Shown: positions 38,674 to 46,122 of the stretch, in pieces
How the letters are laid out: each line of letters begins with the position of its first letter
Numbering within the stretch: the first letter of the stretch is position 1
From: Bacteroidota bacterium
GTDB taxonomy: Bacteria > Bacteroidota > Bacteroidia > Flavobacteriales_D > Crocinitomicaceae
Reading direction: 5' to 3'
Assembly: GCA_030148165.1 (NCBI GenBank)
Contig: JASBTZ010000007.1
Span: 124,001 to 188,000 of the forward strand
DNA: 64,000 nt
Translations under genes and position numbers: made by a program
The notes under the pieces: generated by a model
The model's input: the letters and a program-made list of their open reading frames with translations, nothing else
Told to the model about the DNA's origin: nothing
Databases searched by the model: none

Positions 38674-38755
38674 TCATAACGTTTTGCCACTAGGAAAGGT
38701 AGGGCTTTTTCTTGGGCGTGGTTGTTAGCCCTATCTTTTTTAGTGGCTGTTAGCT
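38674..38755. other. attC-like recombination site I
   Basis: Outer boxes TCATAAC (38674-38680) and GTTAGCT (38749-38755). The inner boxes GCCACTA and TAGTGGC are perfect complements, spaced by GTTTT on the left and T on the right. The arms continue to pair (GGTAGGGC with GCCCTATC). Total 82 bp; the best-formed site in the window. Confidence 0.8.
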
Positions 38756-39483
38756 GCATTCATTCGTTTGGTTATTTCTTCAATCGCACTTTCGATGAAG
38801 TACTTTAAATCATTTCCTCTCGCCCTTTTGAGTTCCGAGTTTAATACTTCCAAGGATTTTTCTGAGCCAGTTGTTCTAAGAGTTGCACAGATCATACCTT
38901 TAGTATGTTGATCAGCTGTTTTCAATTCTTGAATTAACAAATCTTCTAAGTCACTATGCTCAGAATTAGCCAATGCACTAAGCGCATCTATTCTGTTTTG
39001 ATAAGTACCGTCTTTGAGTAGATGTTTTAAATAATCAATATTTAAGTTGGAAGGCTTTTTTAATTTCCCGATCCTGCTTAGAACTGAAGTAATGGTGTCT
39101 TCGTCATCAGTTTGTTCTAGCTGATTAATCAGAAAGTCGAAAAGTTGATAATCATTATTATTGACACATAAACTACATAAGCAACGGAGAATGTATCTTT
39201 TGTAATTCGCAAAATCTGGGTCTTCTGATAGGTCAATTAATTCTGATTTTAATGATGGATCATTTAGTTCATCAGAAATTCTATAAGCATACCAACTTGC
39301 CCAATCCTCACTGCTTAGTGACCGATCTCTTTTTTGTTTTTTAACAACGTTCTCAGAAAATGGTTTATCATTCCCCATTTCCTTTATTAAAACTCGGATA
39401 TCAGAAGATTTCAACTTTTGAATAAGTTGTTTTCGATCTTCTTCTACCTTTTCGTCTAAAGATTTAAATAATCCAAACATCAT
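38740..39483 (-). CDS. Cassette gene 9: HEAT-repeat-like protein
   Basis: A 247-residue cytoplasmic protein, predicted all-helical. Residues about 90-235 show HEAT-like helix pairs (INQLEQTDDEDTITSVLSRIGKLKKPSN, YQNRIDALSALANSEHSDLEDLLIQEL, KGMICATLRTTGSEKSLEVLNSELKRA). The N-terminal ~90 residues are charged and unrecognised. HEAT proteins scaffold protein contacts, and no catalytic motif is seen. Two adjacent ATG codons (39483, 39480) can serve as start. The final five codons lie in site I. It is the first gene of the array on the minus strand. A lone GCAGCTAAC box (39504-39512) upstream would be the boundary to the next site, whose partner is not visible. Confidence 0.7.
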   Translation of the reverse strand: MMFGLFKSLDEKVEEDRKQLIQKLKSSDIRVLIKEMGNDKPFSENVVKKQKRDRSLSSEDWASWYAYRISDELNDPSLKSELIDLSEDPDFANYKRYILRCLCSLCVNNNDYQLFDFLINQLEQTDDEDTITSVLSRIGKLKKPSNLNIDYLKHLLKDGTYQNRIDALSALANSEHSDLEDLLIQELKTADQHTKGMICATLRTTGSEKSLEVLNSELKRARGNDLKYFIESAIEEITKRMNAANSH

Positions 39484-39686
39484 TACCGTATGGTTGTTCA
39501 GTTGCAGCTAACTTACTTATATGCTTAACTAATATACGATTTGTGGCGTGTTACACACATATATGGTCAGTAACTCACAACCACCCGTTCGTGTTATTAC
39601 CGTTGTATGTCGTTTGTTGTCGAAGTTTTTAATGGGGAAGATGTAGGGAAGAAAAAATCCTAGCACAAAGTGCTAAGCTTTCTTTT

Positions 39687-39777
39687 CTTAGTGACCCCGA
39701 CAGGAGAACAAGCGAAGCTTGTGAAGACCTAGGTTCGAGCGTGATTGACGCTCGAATAAGCGAGGGAAATCCGTAGG
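39687..39777. repeat. 91-bp direct repeat, copy 1 (tRNA-tail-like)
   Basis: Differs from copy 2 at only two positions, read by eye. It opens with GTGACCCCGACAGGA, which matches the antisense of a tRNA T-arm/acceptor 3' end, and contains two hairpins: ACAAGC-gaa-GCTTGT and TTCGAGCGT-gattg-ACGCTCGAA. The rest does not form a normal tRNA. Confidence 0.8.
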
Positions 39778-39824
39778 AGGCACAGTATTTAAAAGAAATT
39801 AAAGTAGGTACATAACAATAAAAA

Positions 39825-39848
39825 GTCCCCCATAAAAAATGAAGGGAC
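39825..39848 (-). terminator. Weak terminator-like hairpin between the 91-bp repeats
   Basis: GTCCC and GGGAC (39825-39829, 39844-39848) with an inner CAT/ATG pairing form a hairpin. On the minus strand it is followed by TTTTT. It may end a short transcript that starts in repeat copy 2. Confidence 0.4.
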
Positions 39849-39853
39849 CGTTA

Positions 39854-39944
39854 CTTAGTGACCCCGACAGGAGAACAAGCGAAGCTTGTGAAGACCGAGA
39901 TTCGAGCGTGATTGACGCTCGAATAAGCGAGGGAAATCCGTAGG
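39854..39944. repeat. 91-bp direct repeat, copy 2 (tRNA-tail-like)
   Basis: Second copy, 167 bp from the first. Here GACCCC near the start can pair with GGGGTC just beyond the end (39943-39948), which would close an acceptor-like stem around the two internal hairpins. Copy 1 lacks this closing sequence. Confidence 0.8.
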
Positions 39945-40073
39945 GGGTCAGGATTACACACTTCGATTGTGATCCTTTGAGGCATCGTGCAATGGATCAA
40001 AGCACTGCAAACTTCGTTTGCTTCGATACTTTTTTACTGCTCCTCCCTCAAGCAAGCTTGGACTCGGCTCAAT

Positions 40074-40103
40074 AAAAAAGCACCGCCTTTTAGGCAGTGC
40101 TTT
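40074..40103 (-). terminator. Intrinsic terminator of tRNA-Arg
   Basis: On the minus strand an 11-bp stem (AAAGCACTGCC / GGCGGTGCTTT, one mismatch) with loop taaaa ends in TTTTTTATT, about 8 bp after the tRNA 3' end. Confidence 0.85.
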
Positions 40104-40111
40104 GATCAGAG

Positions 40112-40185
40112 TGACTCCGACAGGATTCAAACCTGTAACCGCTGGAGCCGAAATCCAGTGCTCTATTCAGTTGAGCTACGGAGCC
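40112..40185 (-). tRNA. tRNA-Arg (anticodon TCG)
   Basis: A 74-nt cloverleaf. The acceptor stem pairs GGCTCCG with CGGAGTC (one G-T pair) and is followed by discriminator A. The D arm is GCTC...GAGC, the anticodon stem CTGGA/TCCAG encloses the loop TTTCGGC, giving anticodon TCG (codon CGA), and the T arm is ACAGG-TTTGAAT-CCTGT. CCA is not encoded. A terminator follows. A copy of its first 11 bases lies just upstream (40223-40233). Confidence 0.93.
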
Positions 40186-40222
40186 TTGTGCTTCGTGCTC
40201 AACAAATCCAAAAAATTGTTAA

Positions 40223-40233
40223 GCTACGGAGCC
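40223..40233 (-). repeat. Partial duplicate of the tRNA-Arg 5' end
   Basis: GGCTCCGTAGC on the minus strand repeats the first 11 bases of tRNA-Arg, 38 bp upstream of it, followed by TTAACAA instead of the D loop. It could be the scar of a tRNA-targeted insertion or a failed tandem duplication. Confidence 0.55.
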
Positions 40234-40291
40234 AATTGTGCGATTGCATGGCAAAGATAATGCGGATATGCCAATTGACAAATAGAATTCC

Positions 40292-40321
40292 TTTGTTATT
40301 CCTCTAAATCAAATATTTTTG
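40292..40321 (+). promoter_or_regulatory. Bacteroidota-type promoter of porZ-recO
   Basis: TTTG (40292-40295), an 18-bp spacer and TATTTTTG (40314-40321) match the -33 TTTG and -7 TAnnTTTG consensus of the Bacteroidota primary sigma factor. It lies 34 bp before the porZ ATG. Confidence 0.65.
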
Positions 40322-40355
40322 TGTTTGATGCGTTTATGCCCATAGAATAAAGCTA

Positions 40356-42659
40356 ATGCGACTACTTTTTCTATTTCTGATTACATCCGGAATGTCTTTT
40401 GCCCAAGTGGGCACAGGTCAGTGGCGCCTGCATATCCCGGCATTTAACTCAATCGATGTGGTTGAGGCAGATAACAAGATCTTTGCGGCCTATGAGAATG
40501 GCGTCCTCGAATACGACCTATCTTCGAATGAAAAGAGCGTTTGGACAGCCGTAAATGGCTTATCAGACATTTCCATTTCATGTCTGGGGAAATCAGGAAG
40601 CACCGTATTTGTAGGGTACAACAATGGAAATCTCGACATGATTCGAAATAACTCGTTGGTCAATATACCGGCGATTGAACTGGCACAGATCCAGGGGTCG
40701 AAAAAGATCCATCGCATTGTTGAATATAATAACTACGTGTACCTCGCAACAGGCTTTGCTATTGTGATAATAGATCCGGGAAAGGCAGAAGTGAAAGACA
40801 CCTATTACCCTACAAACGGCAATGACCCAATCGTTGATCTGGCATTCAGAAACGATACACTATTCGCTTTGGGTGAGGATCGCATGTATGTTGGAGTTGC
40901 TTCTAATCCAGCTCTTGCAGACCCCGCACAGTGGCAGCTAGACCCACGTGTTCCTGTAACGGCAACAACAGAATACAGCGATATAGAGCTTTTTGAAAAT
41001 GATATTTATATCGTTGAAAAGGTGGGTGGCTTTGGAAACGACACCATTCACAGACTTCAATCCTCATCGATATCACCAGCTGTAGTCGAATCGTTCCCGA
41101 CTGAGATCACACGAATCTCAAAAGTTGGAAATTTCTTAGGCGTCTGTTATTTTGATGGTTTTATTCTGAAAGACGAAAGCCTAAACTCAGTTGCTGTTAT
41201 TAATTTATACACTTTCGGAAACCCCAAACCAAATAATGGTGTCTATGTTGGCGGAGTATACTATATCGCCGATGGAGCATTTGGATTGGTAGAATATACA
41301 ACATCGAATAGTTCGAGAATTAACATATACGGTCCTCCAAAAAATAGTTTTTACGCGATGGACTGGTTGGACGGCAAGCTGGTTGTTGCAGGAGGAGGAA
41401 TATCCGAGATCACATCCACCTTTAACAGCTCAGGATTCTATGTGTTCGAGGATGAAGACTGGACAGTTTATGATAAAGGAAATGTAACCGATTGGAATGG
41501 ACAGAATATCTGGGATTTTATTTCTGTGTCCGTGAATCCTACAAATACAAGTGAAGTTGCAGTGGCAACATATTCAGAATTGCCGATAACGATTATCGGC
41601 TCAGATGGTCAGGCATCAGCGGTTTATGATCCGTTGAATTCTCCTCTCGAGACCACATCGCTTGGAAATGGCTGGACGATGGTATCGGAGGTAAGGTACG
41701 ATAACGCGGGAAATCTATGGGCCTTGAACGGATATTCAGATAAGCCCTTAAAGGTGTTGACGAATAGTGGAGCATGGTACGAATTTGATCTCGGTGCCGC
41801 TGCGAAAAGTAAGTTCACTAAAAAGATGGTGATCGATTATAATGGTAATAAATGGTTTGGGATAAAAGGTGTTGGACTGTACGGTTATAATGATAATGGA
41901 ACGATCACAAACCCCTCCGATGACAAGTATGTGAATCTCAATTCAGGAGAATCATCGGGAGCACTTCCTTCCAATGAAATTAATGCGATTGCGGTAGATT
42001 TCGATAATGAGATCTGGATCGGAACGGACAACGGATTTGCCGTGTTGTATGATTCGGACGGAGCATTTGATGCAAACCCCGGAGAGTATAACGCGCAAAG
42101 GATCAAACTCGAGTTTGAAGGAAATGTTGAATATGTGTTAGGGGCGACCAATATTCTTGATATTGAGGTGGACGGTGCTAACAGAAAGTGGTTTGCCACG
42201 GAAAACTCCGGAATCCTATTGTTGTCAGCTGACGGATTGGAAATTCTGGAACATCATACAGTAGAAAACTCACCTTTGGTGTCCAATATGGTAAGTGATA
42301 TTAAACTGGATCACGAAACGGGTGAACTATTCTGTATTACCGATAAGGGACTCGTATCCTTTCGCACTGATGCAACGTATGAAGATCCTTCTTATTCGAA
42401 TGTCAAGGTGTTTCCGAATCCTGCTCGTCCAGATTTTGAAGGTCCTATAACCATTCAGGGGATCCGTTATAACTCCGATGTAAAGATTACGGATGCAGCA
42501 GGAAATCTCGTTTATAAAACAACTTCCAATGGAGGTACAGCAACCTGGGACGGAAAAACGCTTCAGGGAGAAAAAGTAAGTACAGGAGTCTATCTGATTT
42601 GGACCGCAGCTAATGAAGGCAAAGGAAGGTTCGTTGGAAAAGTACTTATTGTAAATTAG
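40356..42659 (+). CDS. porZ: T9SS component PorZ
   Basis: A 767-residue surface protein of the type IX secretion system. In Porphyromonas gingivalis, PorZ works in the attachment complex that delivers anionic LPS to cargo. The signal peptide is MRLLFLFLITSGMSFAQ, and the mature start GTGQWRLHIPAFNSIDVVEADNKIFAAYENGVLEYDL is the family hallmark. Two seven-bladed propellers with two-component-regulator-like blades (NEIWIGTDNGFAVLYDSDG, NLWALNGYS, NRKWFATENSGILLL) span about 20-660. The C-terminal ~85 residues (VKVFPNPARPDFEGPITI ... GVYLIWTA ... FVGKVLIVN) form the type A-like CTD. The length is close to P. gingivalis PorZ. The next gene, recO, starts 4 bp later, a porZ-recO neighbourhood known in other Bacteroidota. 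Confidence 0.92.
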   Translation: MRLLFLFLITSGMSFAQVGTGQWRLHIPAFNSIDVVEADNKIFAAYENGVLEYDLSSNEKSVWTAVNGLSDISISCLGKSGSTVFVGYNNGNLDMIRNNSLVNIPAIELAQIQGSKKIHRIVEYNNYVYLATGFAIVIIDPGKAEVKDTYYPTNGNDPIVDLAFRNDTLFALGEDRMYVGVASNPALADPAQWQLDPRVPVTATTEYSDIELFENDIYIVEKVGGFGNDTIHRLQSSSISPAVVESFPTEITRISKVGNFLGVCYFDGFILKDESLNSVAVINLYTFGNPKPNNGVYVGGVYYIADGAFGLVEYTTSNSSRINIYGPPKNSFYAMDWLDGKLVVAGGGISEITSTFNSSGFYVFEDEDWTVYDKGNVTDWNGQNIWDFISVSVNPTNTSEVAVATYSELPITIIGSDGQASAVYDPLNSPLETTSLGNGWTMVSEVRYDNAGNLWALNGYSDKPLKVLTNSGAWYEFDLGAAAKSKFTKKMVIDYNGNKWFGIKGVGLYGYNDNGTITNPSDDKYVNLNSGESSGALPSNEINAIAVDFDNEIWIGTDNGFAVLYDSDGAFDANPGEYNAQRIKLEFEGNVEYVLGATNILDIEVDGANRKWFATENSGILLLSADGLEILEHHTVENSPLVSNMVSDIKLDHETGELFCITDKGLVSFRTDATYEDPSYSNVKVFPNPARPDFEGPITIQGIRYNSDVKITDAAGNLVYKTTSNGGTATWDGKTLQGEKVSTGVYLIWTAANEGKGRFVGKVLIVN

Positions 42660-42663
42660 CCTT

Positions 42664-43353
42664 ATGAAAAAGGTTGATGAAGGGATTTTCTTACACAGGA
42701 CGAATTATTCCGACAGCAGTTTAATCATTACCTTTTTCACCAAAGATTCAGGCATACAAAAATTCATTTTCAAGGGAGGAAAAAAGAAGGCGCACAACCT
42801 ATACCCAATGTCTGTTTCGGAACTTACATTTTTTGGAAGACCTGATTCAGATCTGCTAACCCTCACTCAGGTGGATTCGGTTTCGTCCAACGCGATTACA
42901 TTTGACCCGATGAAGTCAACGATTGCGTTTTTTCTGGCTGAGGTGGTCAGAAAGGGCTTGCGGGAAAGTGATCGAGATGAGAACACATATGCATTTTTAA
43001 AAGCACAGATCGATCAGCTTCAGAACGCCGAAAACGTGAATATCAGAGCGCTATTCTTTTTGGTGCGTTTCACTGAACACATAGGAATTCAGCCCCTACT
43101 TAATGGTGAACAGGATATCTTCGATTTAAAAGAAGGGATCATTGGTTTTATTGCTACAAAAAACGAATATGTTCAATCAGGAACACACGTTGCCCTCATC
43201 CGAAATATGCTAAAGGGTCAAGATGAGCTGGATTCTGATAAGGATACGAGGTTGAAGGCTTTTGAAACCATGCTGCAGTATTATGCATACCACGTTCCTA
43301 ACATGGATGAGATATCCAGTTTGGAAATAATTCGACAAGTTTTGTACGATTAG
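42664..43353 (+). CDS. recO: DNA repair protein RecO
   Basis: A 229-residue recombination mediator that helps load RecA on SSB-coated DNA and anneals strands in the RecFOR pathway. The N-terminal OB fold (EGIFLHRTNYSDSSLIITFFTKDSGIQKFIFKGGKKKAHNLYPMS) is followed by a helical C-terminal domain (about 85-229). The protein contains no cysteine, so the zinc finger present in many RecO proteins is absent. It starts 4 bp after porZ and its stop overlaps by 4 bp the stop of the convergent solute-binding protein gene. No terminator separates them. Confidence 0.92.
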   Translation: MKKVDEGIFLHRTNYSDSSLIITFFTKDSGIQKFIFKGGKKKAHNLYPMSVSELTFFGRPDSDLLTLTQVDSVSSNAITFDPMKSTIAFFLAEVVRKGLRESDRDENTYAFLKAQIDQLQNAENVNIRALFFLVRFTEHIGIQPLLNGEQDIFDLKEGIIGFIATKNEYVQSGTHVALIRNMLKGQDELDSDKDTRLKAFETMLQYYAYHVPNMDEISSLEIIRQVLYD

Positions 43354-45074
43354 TCCTTCTTAGGCTCCTTGATAAATACTCCGGTAAGCTGAAGGCTTTC
43401 CATTGGATTCGCCTCGAAATTTCTTACGCGTGCATTGATCATTACAATGTGATCATCTGTTAGAACAGGCATCACAGGCGCTTCATCCACAACAATCTGA
43501 TCACATTTTACAAGCAGCTCCATTCGCTTCTCATAATCGGATTCCATCAGTGCTTGTTCGAAGTATTTATCGAACTCTTCGTTTTGGAATTTGAATGCGT
43601 TAACCATGGTCATGTTGTCCTTGATGTTACCACCGTAGAACAATCCAAGGAAGTTTTCAGGGTCGGGATAATCTGCAATCCAACCTGCTCTCCAGATTTG
43701 AGCTTTTCCGTTTTGAATAGCTTCTTCACGCTCTTCAATAGTACAAAGAACGATGTTCAGTTTTACACCTAAATTATCTTTGAGCTGTTGTGCAACTGCC
43801 TGACAACTTTTGTGGGTAGATGAACCCTCGGTTGCGTTTACGTAGAAATCCATTTGAGGAAAACCTCTTCCATTTGGATAACCTGCAGAAGCCATCAACG
43901 CCTTCGCTTTCTCTACGTTGAATTCGTGGCCATTCACTTTTTCCTGAGGATAGTTGTTCATTTTAGGAACAAATCCGTGTAATGCTGGCCAGCCTTCACC
44001 TTCGAGCCATTCATCAATAATTTCTTCTCTATTGACAGCCAGGTTAAATGCCTTTCGTACGTTTCTATCGGAGAACACCTCACCTTTGTTGGCCATTGAG
44101 ATGTACATCATACTCATACTGTGTTCAGAGTCAACTTTGTGACGTACATTTTTACCTTCCTGTGCTTCTTTCAAAGTCCCCAGAATGTGTTCAATTTCTT
44201 CAACCGGAATCTCAAGTACGAGATCAATTTCTTTCTTTCTGAAAGCCATTAACTCACTTCTTTTATCTTCAGCATAGCTCATTTCAATCTTGCTCAAGAA
44301 AGGAAGCTGGTTGCCAAATTCATCTTTCATCCAGTAGTTAGGATTTCTTTTCATGACGATCTTATCGTCAGAATATGACTCCAACATGAATGGTCCCGAT
44401 CCAACCGGATGCAAGGAAATATCTTTACCGTACTTATCAAAGGCCTCTCTTGGAGCAATCCCGAGACTGGCATGGGTCAATACAGATTCAAATCCGGCAA
44501 AACTTTCTTCTAACGTAATTTCAATTGTGTAATCGTCTTTCACTTTGATCCCTTCAACACCTTCTTTCGGAATAGTCGTTGCGCCTTCAGTTTTGTCGAA
44601 GAAAGCCTTTCCTCCTTTTACACGATTCACAAGTAAGTATCCAACCTGATTATCTTTGAGTCCGGAACAAGCCATGTCAAGTGTGAACTTAACATCATGT
44701 GCATCTAATTCATGCTTACTCCCACCGAAACAATCGTCCTCATGGAATACAATTCCTTTTCTGATTTTAAGCGTATAAACTTTAGCATCATCACTAACCG
44801 TAAAACTTTCTGCAATGCATGGAACTACTTCTTGAGTAGTAGGGTCAATATTCAATAATGGATCATAAAGTTGAGAGACAACTCTCATTGTATATAGATC
44901 CGCATTGTAAACGGGGAACAGATTAGTGATCTTTTCTGGCGACATGAACTTAAATTCACCACCGTACTTTTTACCACCTTTTGCTACTAATTCCTCACCA
45001 CTTCCACCTTCACCTGAACATGCCGCCAGTATCAAGCCGGCAATGAAGAAAAGGGATAAAAACCTGAATCGCAT
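43350..45074 (-). CDS. Family 5 (peptide/nickel) ABC-transporter substrate-binding lipoprotein
   Basis: A 574-residue periplasmic binding protein of the DppA/OppA type, expected to capture oligopeptides for an ABC importer. I place the start at 45074, which gives a lipoprotein signal peptide with lipobox LILAACSG and a purine-rich AAGGAC upstream; the frame is open further upstream into the trpS end. Family 5 signatures are visible: VVSQLYDPLLNIDPTTQEVVPCIAESF, TLKIRKGIVFHEDD, PVGSGPFMLESYSDDKIVMKRNPNYW, NVRKAFNLAVNREEII and the C-terminal IVVDEAPVMPVLTDD. No permease genes are adjacent in the window, so its transporter is encoded elsewhere. Specificity unknown. Confidence 0.92.
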   Translation of the reverse strand: MRFRFLSLFFIAGLILAACSGEGGSGEELVAKGGKKYGGEFKFMSPEKITNLFPVYNADLYTMRVVSQLYDPLLNIDPTTQEVVPCIAESFTVSDDAKVYTLKIRKGIVFHEDDCFGGSKHELDAHDVKFTLDMACSGLKDNQVGYLLVNRVKGGKAFFDKTEGATTIPKEGVEGIKVKDDYTIEITLEESFAGFESVLTHASLGIAPREAFDKYGKDISLHPVGSGPFMLESYSDDKIVMKRNPNYWMKDEFGNQLPFLSKIEMSYAEDKRSELMAFRKKEIDLVLEIPVEEIEHILGTLKEAQEGKNVRHKVDSEHSMSMMYISMANKGEVFSDRNVRKAFNLAVNREEIIDEWLEGEGWPALHGFVPKMNNYPQEKVNGHEFNVEKAKALMASAGYPNGRGFPQMDFYVNATEGSSTHKSCQAVAQQLKDNLGVKLNIVLCTIEEREEAIQNGKAQIWRAGWIADYPDPENFLGLFYGGNIKDNMTMVNAFKFQNEEFDKYFEQALMESDYEKRMELLVKCDQIVVDEAPVMPVLTDDHIVMINARVRNFEANPMESLQLTGVFIKEPKKD

Positions 45075-45129
45075 AAGTCCTTGTAGTTTGTAAGTAAGCA
45101 AATATATAAAAAATGCATTATGATGATTA

Positions 45130-46098
45130 CTAATAACCCACTTTATGTCGCACTCTGTCCAAGACATTGCGAGCAATAAGACGGGCTTTTTTTGCTCCTT
45201 CCTGAAGGGCTTTTTCGATCTCTTCAGGGTGCTCCATTAGGTAATTGTAACGTGCTCTCTCATCTGCAAATCGATCCGTAATCAGCTCATATAAAGCCTG
45301 TTTCGCATGCCCATACCCGTATCCACCGGCGATATAATTTTGTCGCATCTCCTGGATCTGAGCCTCCGAAGCCATCAGTTTATACAGGGCGAATACGTTG
45401 CAAGTGTCAGGATCTTTGGGGTCTTCTAATTCTTTCGAATCCGTTTTAATGCCCATAATCTGTTTCCGTAATTTTTTGTCAGGCAGAAAAATATTGATAT
45501 AATTTTCTCTCGACTTACTCATTTTCTCTCCGTCAGTACCGGGGATCAACATCGTTTCTTCTCGATGCACGGTTTCAGGAATCACGAATGTATCACCCAT
45601 GCTGTGATTAAAACGATGAGCAACATCTCTTGTAAACTCTAAATGTTGTTCCTGGTCTTTTCCAACAGGCACTTGCTCAGCATCATAGATCAGAATATCC
45701 GCAGCCATTAGCATCGGGTACGAAAACAATCCGGCATTCACATCCTCCATACGGTCTGCCTTATCCTTAAAACTGTGTGCCAACATCAATCGGGAATAAG
45801 GGAAATAGCACATGAGATACCATGTCAATTCAGTTACTTCGGGAACATCCGACTGACGATAAAAAACGGTCTTGTTGGTGTCAATTCCAAAAGCAAGCCA
45901 CGTGGCAGCGGTTGATAATGTATTCGTTCTCAACAGTTCGCCATCCTTGATCTGCGTTAAAGAGTGCAGATCTGCGATGAAGAGGAACGATTCATTGTTC
46001 GGATCGTTCGACATTTCGATAGCAGGAATAATGGCCCCTAGTAAATTCCCCAGATGAGGAGTTCCCGTCGATTGTATTCCTGTTAATATTCTCGCCAT
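45130..46098 (-). CDS. trpS: Tryptophan--tRNA ligase
   Basis: Class I aminoacyl-tRNA synthetase of 322 residues that charges tRNA-Trp with tryptophan using ATP. The HIGH-type signature is PHLGN (about 14-18, GIQSTGTPHLGNLLGAI) and the KMSKS loop is GEKMSKSREN (KMSKS at about 192-196). AEQVPVGKDQEQHLEFTRDVAHRFN is also diagnostic. The length is normal. It is divergent from plsC with only 24 bp between the start codons, so one or both promoters must overlap coding sequence. Confidence 0.96.
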   Translation of the reverse strand: MARILTGIQSTGTPHLGNLLGAIIPAIEMSNDPNNESFLFIADLHSLTQIKDGELLRTNTLSTAATWLAFGIDTNKTVFYRQSDVPEVTELTWYLMCYFPYSRLMLAHSFKDKADRMEDVNAGLFSYPMLMAADILIYDAEQVPVGKDQEQHLEFTRDVAHRFNHSMGDTFVIPETVHREETMLIPGTDGEKMSKSRENYINIFLPDKKLRKQIMGIKTDSKELEDPKDPDTCNVFALYKLMASEAQIQEMRQNYIAGGYGYGHAKQALYELITDRFADERARYNYLMEHPEEIEKALQEGAKKARLIARNVLDRVRHKVGY

Positions 46099-46122
46099 AC
46101 GTGAGCTTTAAGGGCGAAATTA

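Larger units (their letters stand above)
39513..40111. other. Gene-poor hairpin-rich region between the cassette array and tRNA-Arg
   Basis: I see no convincing coding sequence here. The stretch holds two 91-bp direct repeats, a terminator-like hairpin between them, and small stem-loops: TAGCAC-aaa-GTGCTA at 39661-39675 and GCAAAC-ttc-GTTTGC near 40007-40021. It also has the 14-bp sequence GATCAAAGCACTGC at 39995-40008, which recurs inverted at 40094-40107 in the tRNA terminator. No integrase gene or remnant is seen. Confidence 0.6.

Noticed and set aside
39504-39556. Complete attC site upstream of the HEAT-like gene
   Set aside because: The GCAGCTAAC box is good, but candidate partners (GTTACAC at 39550) lack the inner boxes, so only a half-site is supported.
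39987-40307. Plus-strand open frames across the tRNA-Arg region
   Set aside because: They are antisense to the tRNA and its terminator and have no protein-like features.
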